Shown here piece after piece: positions 23,431 through 28,947 of a stretch of 28,947 nucleotides of DNA (positions within the stretch are counted from its first letter, which is position 1; the number at the start of each line of letters is the position of its first letter). Source of the stretch: an uncultured Pseudoxanthomonas sp. (GTDB taxonomy: Bacteria; Pseudomonadota; Gammaproteobacteria; Xanthomonadales; Xanthomonadaceae); the NCBI GenBank assembly GCA_946886405.1, contig CAMPIO010000042.1, positions 1 through 28,947 of the forward strand. Reading direction: 5' to 3'. The translations under genes and the position numbers were made by a program. The notes below the pieces were generated by a model, which saw nothing but the letters and a program-made list of their open reading frames with translations, did no database searches and was not told the origin of the DNA.

Positions 23431-23499
23431 GTAGAGCGGAGCTTGCTCCGCTGCTTTCAGCGACAGAAGGTGTGCTGCGTCGAGCAAGCTTGACGCTAC
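23431..23499. repeat. GTAG-type REP dimer, copy A
   Basis: A 69-base element begins GTAG and ends CTAC. The left half is a hairpin with stem AGCGGAGC/GCTCCGCT. The right half has GCGTC/GACGC arms around GAGCAAGCTT. Copy B at 23541 shares both halves with only a different centre. This is the layout of the GTAG-headed REPs (SMAG) known from Stenotrophomonas and relatives, mobilised by REP-associated tyrosine transposases; no such transposase is in the window. Confidence 0.85.
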
Positions 23500-23540
23500 G
23501 TGGGGCGGTATTCCGAGGAGCTGCTGCCGCGAGGCAATCC

Positions 23541-23610
23541 GTAGAGCGGAGCTTGCTCCGCTGCTTTCCGGACGCGGACGGTGCACGGCGTCGAGCAAGC
23601 TCGACGCTAC
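23541..23610. repeat. GTAG-type REP dimer, copy B
   Basis: A 70-base near-duplicate of copy A: the GTAG-headed left hairpin is identical over its first 20 or more bases, and the right hairpin has a perfect 9-bp stem GCGTCGAGC/GCTCGACGC ending in CTAC. It ends seven bases from the stop codon of the TfoX-domain gene, where it may also act as a transcript-end hairpin. Confidence 0.85.
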
Positions 23611-23617
23611 ATCGGTG

Positions 23618-23989
23618 TCAGTCTTCGCCGCCGCGCGAGTCGAACAGGTTCAGTGACGGGCCCGTGTCTTCTTCGCGCTCGGTGTGCGTGGTGGTCACCG
23701 GACCGGCGGCGGGCCGACCGCGCGGGGGCGGCAGCAGGGCCGCCGCGGCGTCGTAGGCGACCAGCAGTTCGCTGCGACGGTCTTCGGGCAGCTGCTGCCA
23801 GTGGCAGTCGAGCAAGGCGCCTTCCAGCGCGTAGAGCAGGTTGAGGCTGGGGCGGAAGCCGGCGCGCTTCACCCGGATGAAGGCTTCCACCGCGCCCACA
23901 CCCTCCAGATCCTCCTGCGTGCGCAGGCCGACCTGGCGTAGCCAGGCGGCGGACTTGGGGCCGATGTTGCGCAGCTTGGTGCCTGTCAT
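23618..23989 (-). CDS. TfoX C-terminal-domain protein
   Basis: The first 85 or so residues match the stand-alone TfoX C-terminal domain, a helix-hairpin-helix-like fold: LRNIGPKSAAWLRQVGLRT, then LEGVGAVEAFIRVKRAG, then SLNLLYALEGALLDCHW and LPEDRRSELL. Full TfoX/Sxy proteins regulate competence, but they carry an N-terminal domain that is absent here, so a competence role should not be assumed. The tail (about 90-123) is Pro/Thr/Glu-rich and probably unstructured. The protein has 123 residues. Its ATG overlaps the stop of the methionine-sulfoxide reductase gene by four bases (ATGA), so the two are coupled. Longer versions of the frame run through the neighbouring gene and were rejected. Confidence 0.88.
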   Translation of the reverse strand: MTGTKLRNIGPKSAAWLRQVGLRTQEDLEGVGAVEAFIRVKRAGFRPSLNLLYALEGALLDCHWQQLPEDRRSELLVAYDAAAALLPPPRGRPAAGPVTTTHTEREEDTGPSLNLFDSRGGED

Positions 23990-24471
23990 GTCAGCGAATC
24001 CACGAAGATGGCGGCGATGCGTTCCATGCCCGCCTGGTCGTCGGCATCGAAGCGCGCCAGGCGGGGACTGTCCAGATCGAGCACGCCGACCAGTTCGTCC
24101 CCTTTCACCAGCGGTACCACCAGTTCCGAGCGCGATGCGGAGTCGCAGGCGATGTGGCCCGGGAAGGCGTCCACATCGTCCACGCGCTGGGTCTGGCGGG
24201 TGCGTGCGGCGGCTCCGCAGACCCCCTTGTCCAACGGGATCCGCACGCAGGCTGGTAAGCCTTGGAACGGGCCAACGACCAATTCCCGGCCATCGAAGAA
24301 ATAGAAGCCGGCCCAGTTGAAGTCCGGCAGCGCGTGATACAGCAGCGCTGCGAGGTTGGCGGCGTTGGCGATCCGGTCCGGTTCGCCGGCCAGGAGGGCA
24401 CGGGCCTGGTCGGCCAGCTGTGCGTATTGTTCCGGCTTGCTGCCGGTGAGCGTCTGGGAGGCGAATGACAT
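23986..24471 (-). CDS. msrC: Free methionine-(R)-sulfoxide reductase (GAF-domain, fRMsr)
   Basis: This enzyme reduces free L-methionine-(R)-sulfoxide with thioredoxin as the likely donor, in the cytoplasm. The 161-residue protein is a single GAF domain of the YebR/fRMsr type. Landmarks are NWAGFYFFDG near 52-61, the three conserved cysteines Cys75 (PACVRIPL), Cys85 (KGVCGAAA) and Cys109 (HIACDSAS), and the end GVLDLDSPRLARFDADD. The cysteine spacing fits E. coli YebR (Cys84, Cys94, Cys118). A GGGGAG lies 12 bases before the start, a little far. The gene overlaps the TfoX-domain gene that follows, and faces away from the channel gene upstream. Its function is sure at family level. Confidence 0.93.
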   Translation of the reverse strand: MSFASQTLTGSKPEQYAQLADQARALLAGEPDRIANAANLAALLYHALPDFNWAGFYFFDGRELVVGPFQGLPACVRIPLDKGVCGAAARTRQTQRVDDVDAFPGHIACDSASRSELVVPLVKGDELVGVLDLDSPRLARFDADDQAGMERIAAIFVDSLT

Positions 24472-24559
24472 GGGTCGATTCTACTCCCCGCCCCGCAGCG
24501 GCGGCCCGATATGATGCGTCACACAGGGAGGCCTGACCGGACGACAGGGGGACACCGAC

Positions 24560-25285
24560 ATGCGCGGCGATGAAGAGGAAGCGGGCTGGCGCGGCCACGG
24601 CGTGACGCGGCTTGAAGCATTCGTCGACGCTGCCTTCGCGTTCGCGGTCACGCTGCTGGTCATCTCGGTCGAACGCATTCCGGACAGCATCGGCGCGCTG
24701 CTGCAGGCGCTGAAGAACGTGCCGGCGTTCGCGGCCAGCTTCGCGATGGTGGCCATGTTCTGGTACGCGCACGTGCGCTGGAGCCGCCGCTACCGGCTGG
24801 GTACCGTGCCGGCCGCGCTGCTCAGCCTGCTGCTGGTGTTTCTGGTACTGGTTTACGTCTACCCGCTGCGGCTGCTGCTGGGCACGTTCTTCGGCTGGAT
24901 CACCGGCGGCTGGCTGCCGATGCCGCTGTCTGACGCGAACGGGCCGCGTCCGCTGGCCTTCATGTTCGTCTTCTATGGCCTGGCGTTCGCATCGATGTCG
25001 GCCTGTATCGGCGGCCTGTACGTGCTGGCGTGGCGTGCCCGCGGACGATTGGGGCTGGATGGCGATGCGGCGTCCAATGCAGCGGGTGAAGTCGCCTCGC
25101 ATGCGTACTTCGTCCTCGTCAGCGTGTTGTCGGTGCTCATCGCGCTGCTGCTGACCGAACAGTCGCGTTCGTGGCAGGTGGCGCTGCCGGGCTGCGCCTA
25201 CTTCCTGCTGTCGTTGGCCGGTTTCGTGCACATGCGCGGACAGCGATGGGGCGCGCGCCGTTGGCCCGAGCGCGTGGATGGATAG
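24560..25285 (+). CDS. TMEM175-family integral membrane protein (putative potassium channel, DUF1211)
   Basis: The 241-residue protein has about six hydrophobic segments (roughly 22-40, 50-72, 82-105, 128-155, 180-198 and 206-222), as in bacterial TMEM175 proteins, which form tetrameric potassium-permeable channels. The first helix carries the family signature RLEAFVDAAFAFAVTLLVI; the canonical version has F-S-D, here F-V-D, so one conserved polar residue is changed. The start at 24560 is preceded by GGGGGAC. The frame ends with TAG at 25283-25285, overlapping the longest version of bioD by eight bases, so the two may be co-expressed although their roles are unrelated. The physiological function of such channels in bacteria is unclear. 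Confidence 0.85.
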   Translation: MRGDEEEAGWRGHGVTRLEAFVDAAFAFAVTLLVISVERIPDSIGALLQALKNVPAFAASFAMVAMFWYAHVRWSRRYRLGTVPAALLSLLLVFLVLVYVYPLRLLLGTFFGWITGGWLPMPLSDANGPRPLAFMFVFYGLAFASMSACIGGLYVLAWRARGRLGLDGDAASNAAGEVASHAYFVLVSVLSVLIALLLTEQSRSWQVALPGCAYFLLSLAGFVHMRGQRWGARRWPERVDG

Positions 25286-25958
25286 GCGGATGGACCGGCT
25301 GTTCGTGACGGGCACCGATACCGGTGTCGGCAAGACGGTGGCGAGCACGGCGCTGCTGCATGCGTTCCGTGCGCGCGGCTTGCGCGCGGTCGGCATGAAG
25401 CCGGTTGCCAGCGGCTGCGGGGTGACCCCGGACGGCTGGCGCAACGACGATGCGCTCGCGCTGCAGGCGTCAAGCGACCCGGTGCCGCCCTATGACGATC
25501 TCAACCCGTACGCGCTGCCTGCACCGCTGGCGCCGGAGATCGCCGCCCGCGACGCGGGCGTGGACGTGCAGTTGGGAGTACTGGTGTCCGCCTTCGAGCG
25601 CCTGCATCCGCTGGCTGACCTGGTGCTGGTGGAGGGCGTGGGCGGCTGGGCCGCGCCATTGACGGCGACACTCGACCAGCGACATCTGGTACAGGAACTG
25701 CGCCTGCCGGTGGTGCTGGTGGTGGGCATGCGGCTGGGCTGCATCAACCATGCGCGGCTCAGCGCGCGCGCGATCCAGGACGACGGCGCGCGCCTGGTCG
25801 GCTGGATCGCCAACGAGGTCGATCCGCACATGGAGCGCCGGGACGAGAACTTCGCGCTGCTGTCCGCGCGCATGCCGGTGCCGTGCTGGGGCAGGTTGCC
25901 CTATGCGCCGGGCGCCAGCGCGATCGCCCAGGCCCAGCATCTCCACCTCGACCCGTAG
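25278..25958 (+). CDS. bioD: Dethiobiotin synthetase BioD
   Basis: BioD closes the ureido ring of dethiobiotin from 7,8-diaminopelargonate, CO2 and ATP, the penultimate step of biotin synthesis. The 226-residue protein (222 if the second ATG at 25290 is used) has the P-loop FVTGTDTGVGKTVAS near the N-terminus, MKPVASGC, VEGVGGWAAPL and GCINHARL, all family signatures. The longest start overlaps the TMEM175 gene by eight bases; the second start follows its stop by four bases, and I cannot choose between them firmly. The other biotin genes are not in this window. The TAG stop at 25956-25958 is contributed by the head of a GTAG REP, which begins one base earlier. Confidence 0.93.
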   Translation: MDRRMDRLFVTGTDTGVGKTVASTALLHAFRARGLRAVGMKPVASGCGVTPDGWRNDDALALQASSDPVPPYDDLNPYALPAPLAPEIAARDAGVDVQLGVLVSAFERLHPLADLVLVEGVGGWAAPLTATLDQRHLVQELRLPVVLVVGMRLGCINHARLSARAIQDDGARLVGWIANEVDPHMERRDENFALLSARMPVPCWGRLPYAPGASAIAQAQHLHLDP

Positions 25959-26014
25959 CGTGCGCCATGCGCACGACCGTATGGCGCCCGAAACGTGCGC
26001 ATGGCGCACGCTAC
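25955..26014. repeat. Perfect GTAG-headed inverted repeat (REP dimer) at the end of bioD
   Basis: Two perfectly complementary 21-base arms (25955-25975 and 25994-26014), beginning GTAGCGTGCGCC and ending GGCGCACGCTAC, flank an 18-base centre. The head GTAG contains the bioD stop codon. It belongs to the same GTAG class as the elements at 23431 and 23541 but with different stem sequence, and it also works as a transcript-end hairpin for bioD. Apart from it and the terminator that follows, the stretch 25959-26132 is empty. Confidence 0.9.
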
Positions 26015-26050
26015 TCGGCGGAGCCCGACGGCATGACACGCCGCGGCAAT

Positions 26051-26081
26051 AAAAAACCCGGCAGCGTGGGGGCTGCCGGGT
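26051..26081 (-). terminator. Intrinsic terminator of the phasin gene
   Basis: On the minus strand a perfect 9-bp stem, ACCCGGCAG with CTGCCGGGT, closes an eight-base loop and is followed by TTTTTT. It lies about 50 bases beyond the phasin stop codon. Confidence 0.88.
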
Positions 26082-26132
26082 CGGCTGCGCGGAGGGAGGG
26101 GGAGCCGCGCAATAAACGATGTAGCGGAAGGC

Positions 26133-26525
26133 TTACTTGGCCTTCGCGGCCTTGGTCGCCTTGGCCACGGAGGCCTGGACGTTGTCGGTCGCGGTCTCGA
26201 ACTGGGTCTTCACCAACTGGCCGAAGGCCTCACCGGTCTTCAGGCTCAGGCCGAACACTTCCTGGCTGGCGGCGACGACGCGCTCGGCGTTGTCCTTGGC
26301 GACCTGCAGGCCCTTCGGCCACAGGTTCTTGTAGCCGTCCAGGTCGCGGGTCTCGGCCAGCTCGCCGAAGAACGAGGTGGTGGCGTCGATGTTCTTTTCG
26401 AACGTCTTCAGCTGCACGCCGAACACGGTCTCGGCGCTTTCCAGGGCCAGGCGGTTGGCGCGCGAGGCAGCGGCGGCGAACTGGTGCGTGAACTGGCTGA
26501 AGCTTTCGTTGAATTGCGTGGTCAT
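26133..26525 (-). CDS. Phasin family protein
   Basis: Phasins coat polyhydroxyalkanoate granules, and some relatives act more generally on the surface of hydrophobic inclusions or as chaperones. The 130-residue protein matches the phasin family (PF09361 type): helical, starting MTTQFNESFSQFTHQFAAAA, with TFEKNIDATTSFFGELAE near 45-62 and a Lys/Ala-rich tail ending KATKAAKAK. The ATG at 26525 has AGGAG six bases upstream; a frame extending to 26552 adds nine unsupported residues. A strong terminator follows it, and a palindrome-rich promoter precedes it, so it is a single-gene unit. No PHA synthase is in the window, so the granule type it serves is unknown. Confidence 0.92.
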   Translation of the reverse strand: MTTQFNESFSQFTHQFAAAASRANRLALESAETVFGVQLKTFEKNIDATTSFFGELAETRDLDGYKNLWPKGLQVAKDNAERVVAASQEVFGLSLKTGEAFGQLVKTQFETATDNVQASVAKATKAAKAK

Positions 26526-26542
26526 GGCGTGCTCCTGAAAGG

Positions 26543-26613
26543 GGATTTCCATCTGTTGCGATGCAGCATAGACCTCCCTATGTTGCAGTGCAATAAGTGG
26601 CGTATGGAAATCC
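26543..26613 (-). promoter_or_regulatory. Palindrome-rich operator-promoter region of the phasin gene
   Basis: On the minus strand a -35-like TTGCAC (26593-26588) and a -10-like TATGCT (26570-26565) are 17 bases apart. The palindrome TTGCAGTGCAA (26583-26593) covers the -35, and a related TGCATCGCAA lies just past the -10, consistent with two repressor sites; PhaR/PhbF-type regulators bind TGC-rich sites of this kind. The region is flanked by a perfect inverted pair GGATTTCCAT (26543-26552) and ATGGAAATCC (26604-26613). Confidence 0.4.
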
Positions 26614-26649
26614 GACGAACGGTCAGGAGCCGTTAAAAATCAAACGCTT

Positions 26650-26675
26650 GTAGGAACCGGCATGAAACCGGTTCC
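26650..26675. repeat. Single GTAG-headed hairpin between queD and phasin
   Basis: GTAG is followed by a perfect 8-bp stem, GGAACCGG with CCGGTTCC, around CATGAAA. It resembles the single-unit REPs of xanthomonads. It lies five bases beyond the queD stop and may end its transcript, though no T tract follows. Confidence 0.6.
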
Positions 26676-26680
26676 ACGCC

Positions 26681-27037
26681 TCAGTCGCCGGTGTAGCGGC
26701 TGCCCGACGTGCAGGTTTCATGCACCACAATGGCGCTCAACAGGGGCAGTACCGGCTTGGCCTGCTTCCAGATCCACGCCGCCAGCTGTTCGCTCGTGGG
26801 ATTTTCCAGGCCCGGAATGTCGTTGAGGTAATGGTGGTCCAGCCGGTCGTAGATCGGCTTGAAGGCCGCCTTCACGTCGGCGAAGTCCATCACCCAGCCG
26901 GCCTGCGGGTCGACCGGGCCGGAGAGGTGTACTTCGATGCGGAACGAGTGGCCATGCAGCCGCGCGCATTTGTGGCCGTCCGGCACGTGCGGAAGACGGT
27001 GAGCGGCTTCAACGGTGAAGACCTTGAAGATGTCCAT
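26681..27037 (-). CDS. queD: 6-carboxy-5,6,7,8-tetrahydropterin synthase QueD
   Basis: QueD converts dihydroneopterin triphosphate to 6-carboxytetrahydropterin, the second step in making the queuosine precursor preQ0. The 118-residue protein is of E. coli QueD size (121). It has the zinc ligands His13 (AAHRLP), His28 and His30 (LHGHS), the catalytic Cys24 (HKCARLHGH), the [10 protein letters not shown] segment and DHHYLND, plus a C-terminal [13 protein letters not shown]. It starts 62 bases after the rhlE stop on the same strand, with a strong GC hairpin between. The link to rhlE is probably only positional. No other queuosine gene is seen nearby. Confidence 0.94.
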   Translation of the reverse strand: MDIFKVFTVEAAHRLPHVPDGHKCARLHGHSFRIEVHLSGPVDPQAGWVMDFADVKAAFKPIYDRLDHHYLNDIPGLENPTSEQLAAWIWKQAKPVLPLLSAIVVHETCTSGSRYTGD

Positions 27038-27061
27038 GCGGCGGTTCCGGAAGCGGTGAAG

Positions 27062-27088
27062 CGCGCGGCACCGTTCGGGTGCCGCGCG
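27062..27088 (-). other. Intercistronic GC hairpin between rhlE and queD
   Basis: A perfect 11-bp stem, CGCGCGGCACC with GGTGCCGCGCG, closes a five-base loop 11 bases beyond the rhlE stop. No T tract follows on the minus strand, so it may be a partial terminator or a 3'-end stabiliser. Confidence 0.5.
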
Positions 27089-27099
27089 GATGGATCAAC

Positions 27100-28470
27100 T
27101 CAACGGGCAGGACGCGACTGGCCCTGGCCCTGGCGGGCACCGCCGGTGCGCCCGCCGTCGCGGCGCGGGCCGCTGCTGTGCTTCTTGGGTCCTGCGTGGG
27201 CGTGGCGGGGAGCCTCGCTGTGCGGGCGGCGCGCGTGCTTCTGCGGGCCGTTGCGGCGCGGGGTGCGCTCGCCGCCCGGCAGGTCGGCCTTGCCCGGCGC
27301 GCTGTTGCCCCAGCGGATCGGTGTCTGCGGCTCGAAGCCCGGCACGTCGCGCAGGTCCACGTCGCGGCCCAGCATGCGCACGATGGCACGCAGGTACTTG
27401 GCTTCATCCTGCGCCACCAGCGAGATCGCCTCGCCCGTCGAGCCGTTGCGGCCAGTGCGGCCAATGCGGTGCACGTAGTCCTCGGCCACCATCGGCAGGT
27501 CGAAGTTGATCACCTGCGGCAGCTGGTCGATGTCGATGCCGCGCGCGGCGATGTCGGTCGCCACCAGCACGTTGATGCGGCCGGCCTTGAAGTCGCTGAG
27601 CGCGCGCTGGCGGGCACCCTGCGACTTGTTGCCATGGATCGCCGCGGTCTTGATGCCGCTCTTGTCCAGGAACATCGCCAGCTTGTCGCTGCCGTGCTTG
27701 GTACGGGCGAACACCAGCGTCTGCAGGCGGCTGTCCTTGGCCAGCAGGTGCAGCAGCAGGTCGCGCTTGCGGCTGCCATCGACCGGGTGGACGCGGTGGG
27801 TGATGGTCTCGGCCACGGTGTTCTTGGGCGTGACCTGGATCTGCTTGGGATCGCGCATGAACTCCATGGCCAGCTCGCGGATCGGCTCGGCGAAGGTGGC
27901 GGAGAACAGCATGGTCTGGCGGTTCTGCCTGGGCAGCTTGGCCAGGATGCGCTTGATCGACGGCAGGAAGCCCATGTCGAGCATGCGGTCAGCTTCGTCC
28001 AGCACGAGCACTTCAATGCCCGACAGGTCCACGCTGCGGCGCTCGATGTGGTCGATCAGGCGGCCCGGGCAGGCGATGACCATGTCCACGCCACGGCGCA
28101 GCGCGTCCAGCTGGTTGCCCATGCCGACGCCGCCGTAGATGGTGGTGCTGGGGATGCGCAGGTACTTGCCGTAGCCACGCAGGCTGTCATGCACCTGCAC
28201 GGCCAGTTCGCGGGTGGGGGTCAGCACCAGCGCGCGCGGCTTGCGTGGGCCGCGGGTGGCGACTTCCTGCGGGGTGGTGGCCAGGTACTGGATCAGCGGC
28301 AGGCCGAACGCGGCGGTCTTGCCGGTGCCGGTCTGGGCGCCGGCCAGAAGATCATGGCCAGCCAGGGCCAGCGGGATGGCCTGTTCCTGGATCGGGGTGG
28401 GCTGGGTGTAGCCCTGTTCGTCGAGCGCACGCAGCAGGGCGGGCGCCAGGCCCAAGGTTTCAAACGTCAT
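27100..28470 (-). CDS. rhlE: DEAD-box RNA helicase RhlE
   Basis: An ATP-dependent RNA helicase acting in ribosome assembly and RNA turnover. The 456-residue protein has all the superfamily motifs: Q motif with QPTPIQEQAIP near 23-33, Walker A AQTGTGKT (45-52), PTRELA, LVLDEADRMLDMGF near 150-165, SATF, and HRIGRTGR in the second RecA domain. RhlE is favoured over SrmB/DbpA because of the start TFETLGLAPALLRAL and the lack of a DbpA RNA-binding domain. The tail from about 385 is basic, with Arg/Gly/His/Pro repeats. The start at 28470 has GGAG eight bases upstream; a longer frame to 28800 has no similarity to helicases. The 5' region contains a strong hairpin described separately. Confidence 0.93.
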   Translation of the reverse strand: MTFETLGLAPALLRALDEQGYTQPTPIQEQAIPLALAGHDLLAGAQTGTGKTAAFGLPLIQYLATTPQEVATRGPRKPRALVLTPTRELAVQVHDSLRGYGKYLRIPSTTIYGGVGMGNQLDALRRGVDMVIACPGRLIDHIERRSVDLSGIEVLVLDEADRMLDMGFLPSIKRILAKLPRQNRQTMLFSATFAEPIRELAMEFMRDPKQIQVTPKNTVAETITHRVHPVDGSRKRDLLLHLLAKDSRLQTLVFARTKHGSDKLAMFLDKSGIKTAAIHGNKSQGARQRALSDFKAGRINVLVATDIAARGIDIDQLPQVINFDLPMVAEDYVHRIGRTGRNGSTGEAISLVAQDEAKYLRAIVRMLGRDVDLRDVPGFEPQTPIRWGNSAPGKADLPGGERTPRRNGPQKHARRPHSEAPRHAHAGPKKHSSGPRRDGGRTGGARQGQGQSRPAR

Positions 28471-28664
28471 TGTCGAAGCTCCAAAGCCGGCCGGCCGGAC
28501 ACGCACGCAACGCCGGCACAGCGATGTGCGGCAGCGTAGGACGCGCAGAATGCGGCAAGACCGTGACTCGAAGCGTTCCCTGAAACCGCGCTGCGAGAAG
28601 GGGTGCGGAGGCGCCAAAACGGCGCTACCGAGCTTGCGCAACGAAAGAAGTCGGAGCGGGGCGG

Positions 28665-28694
28665 GCGCGGGAATTCGCGGGGAATTCCCTGCGC
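28665..28694. other. Hairpin in the 398-base gap upstream of rhlE
   Basis: GGGAATTC (28669-28676) pairs perfectly with GAATTCCC (28682-28689) around GCGGG, and GCGC arms extend the stem with one bulged base. It lies about 195 bases before the rhlE start. Elsewhere in 28471-28868 I see no gene, only a -10-like TATCAT (28835-28840) toward the plus-strand gene at 28869. Confidence 0.45.
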
Positions 28695-28868
28695 CGGCGG
28701 ACCATCGGGGAAACGAACGGCCGCAGGCAAGCGGCGCGCACTGTAACCGAATCCGGGCCTGAATGGGGGAACGGGCGCTGAAACCCCGGTCTGCGACCAA
28801 TTGTCGCAGTCCGGAAATCAGTGACTTGCGGGCGTATCATGACCCGGAAGCCCCTCGCAGCCACCGCC

Positions 28869-28947
28869 ATGAGCCTTCGCATCCTCCGCCAGAACGACGC
28901 TCCGGTCGCCGGCGCGCTCGTCGAGAGCGTGCTGTGCCAGGCCGCGC
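28869..28947 (+). CDS. N-terminal start of an unidentified protein (runs off right edge)
   Basis: An ATG at 28869 opens a frame of 26 complete codons to the window edge, reading MSLRILRQNDAPVAGALVES and on. A -10-like TATCAT ends 28 bases upstream, which would give a leader of about 20 bases, but the ribosome site is poor. The gene diverges from rhlE. The fragment is too short for me to recognise a family, and it shows no signal peptide. Confidence 0.5.
   Translation, partial: MSLRILRQNDAPVAGALVESVLCQAA

Noticed and set aside
23431..23610. Possible CRISPR array
   Set aside because: Only two units, each a double hairpin of REP type with no spacer-repeat regularity.
23990..25444. 608-codon minus-strand frame appearing to fuse the TfoX domain to upstream sequence
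   Set aside because: The upstream part is out-of-frame shadow of the methionine-sulfoxide reductase and antisense to the TMEM175 and bioD genes.
28625..28882. 85-codon minus-strand frame upstream of rhlE
   Set aside because: Low-complexity Arg/Pro composition, no ribosome site, overlaps the start of the plus-strand gene at 28869.

Overview
The window is GC-rich, densely packed chromosomal DNA that reads as a gammaproteobacterium of the Xanthomonadaceae/Lysobacteraceae (Xanthomonas, Stenotrophomonas, Pseudoxanthomonas, Lysobacter group). Reasons: GTAG-headed REP-type palindromes, the gene content (FabA/FabB, a BtuB receptor behind a cobalamin riboswitch, RhlE, a small phasin), and several TTG/GTG or apparently leaderless starts. 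The genus cannot be fixed from the sequence alone. No tRNA, rRNA, CRISPR array, prophage or intact transposase gene was seen.

Left part (1-5216, minus strand): a cyanophycin (Arg-Asp polymer) locus transcribed as iadA, cphB, cphA and then the N-terminus of a further gene running off the left edge. CphA builds the polymer, CphB cuts it to beta-Asp-Arg dipeptides, and IadA splits those to Asp and Arg. A 389-base gap upstream of iadA holds a candidate coupled 37-codon ORF and a weak promoter.

Central part (5606-16775, minus strand, about 11 kb): the most interesting region, a tightly packed seven-gene operon. Order of transcription: DUF2170/YjfI-type protein with a predicted ribbon-helix-helix N-terminus; PspA/IM30-family protein; YqiJ-like membrane OB-fold protein; YqiK-like flotillin; a 1774-residue DUF3686-AAA ATPase; an unrecognised 234-residue helical protein; TelA. 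Most junctions overlap or nearly abut. It looks like one envelope-stress or membrane-remodelling machine, possibly autoregulated through a palindrome inside its only visible promoter.

Right-centre (16776-23062): a candidate structured small RNA or leader, then periplasmic glpQ (+), converging on fabB and fabA (minus; the operon for unsaturated fatty acid synthesis). The fabA promoter has a perfect FNR/Anr-type box placed exactly as in a class II promoter, plus a perfect inverted repeat. Divergent dinB (Pol IV) shares a bidirectional terminator with btuB, which lies behind a cobalamin riboswitch.

Right part (23063-28947): two REP dimers, then a TfoX C-terminal-domain gene overlapping a free-methionine-sulfoxide reductase gene (minus), a TMEM175-family channel gene overlapping bioD (+), a REP dimer that supplies bioD's stop codon, a phasin gene with its terminator and putative operator-promoter region, queD, the DEAD-box helicase gene rhlE, and the first codons of an unidentified plus-strand gene at the right edge.
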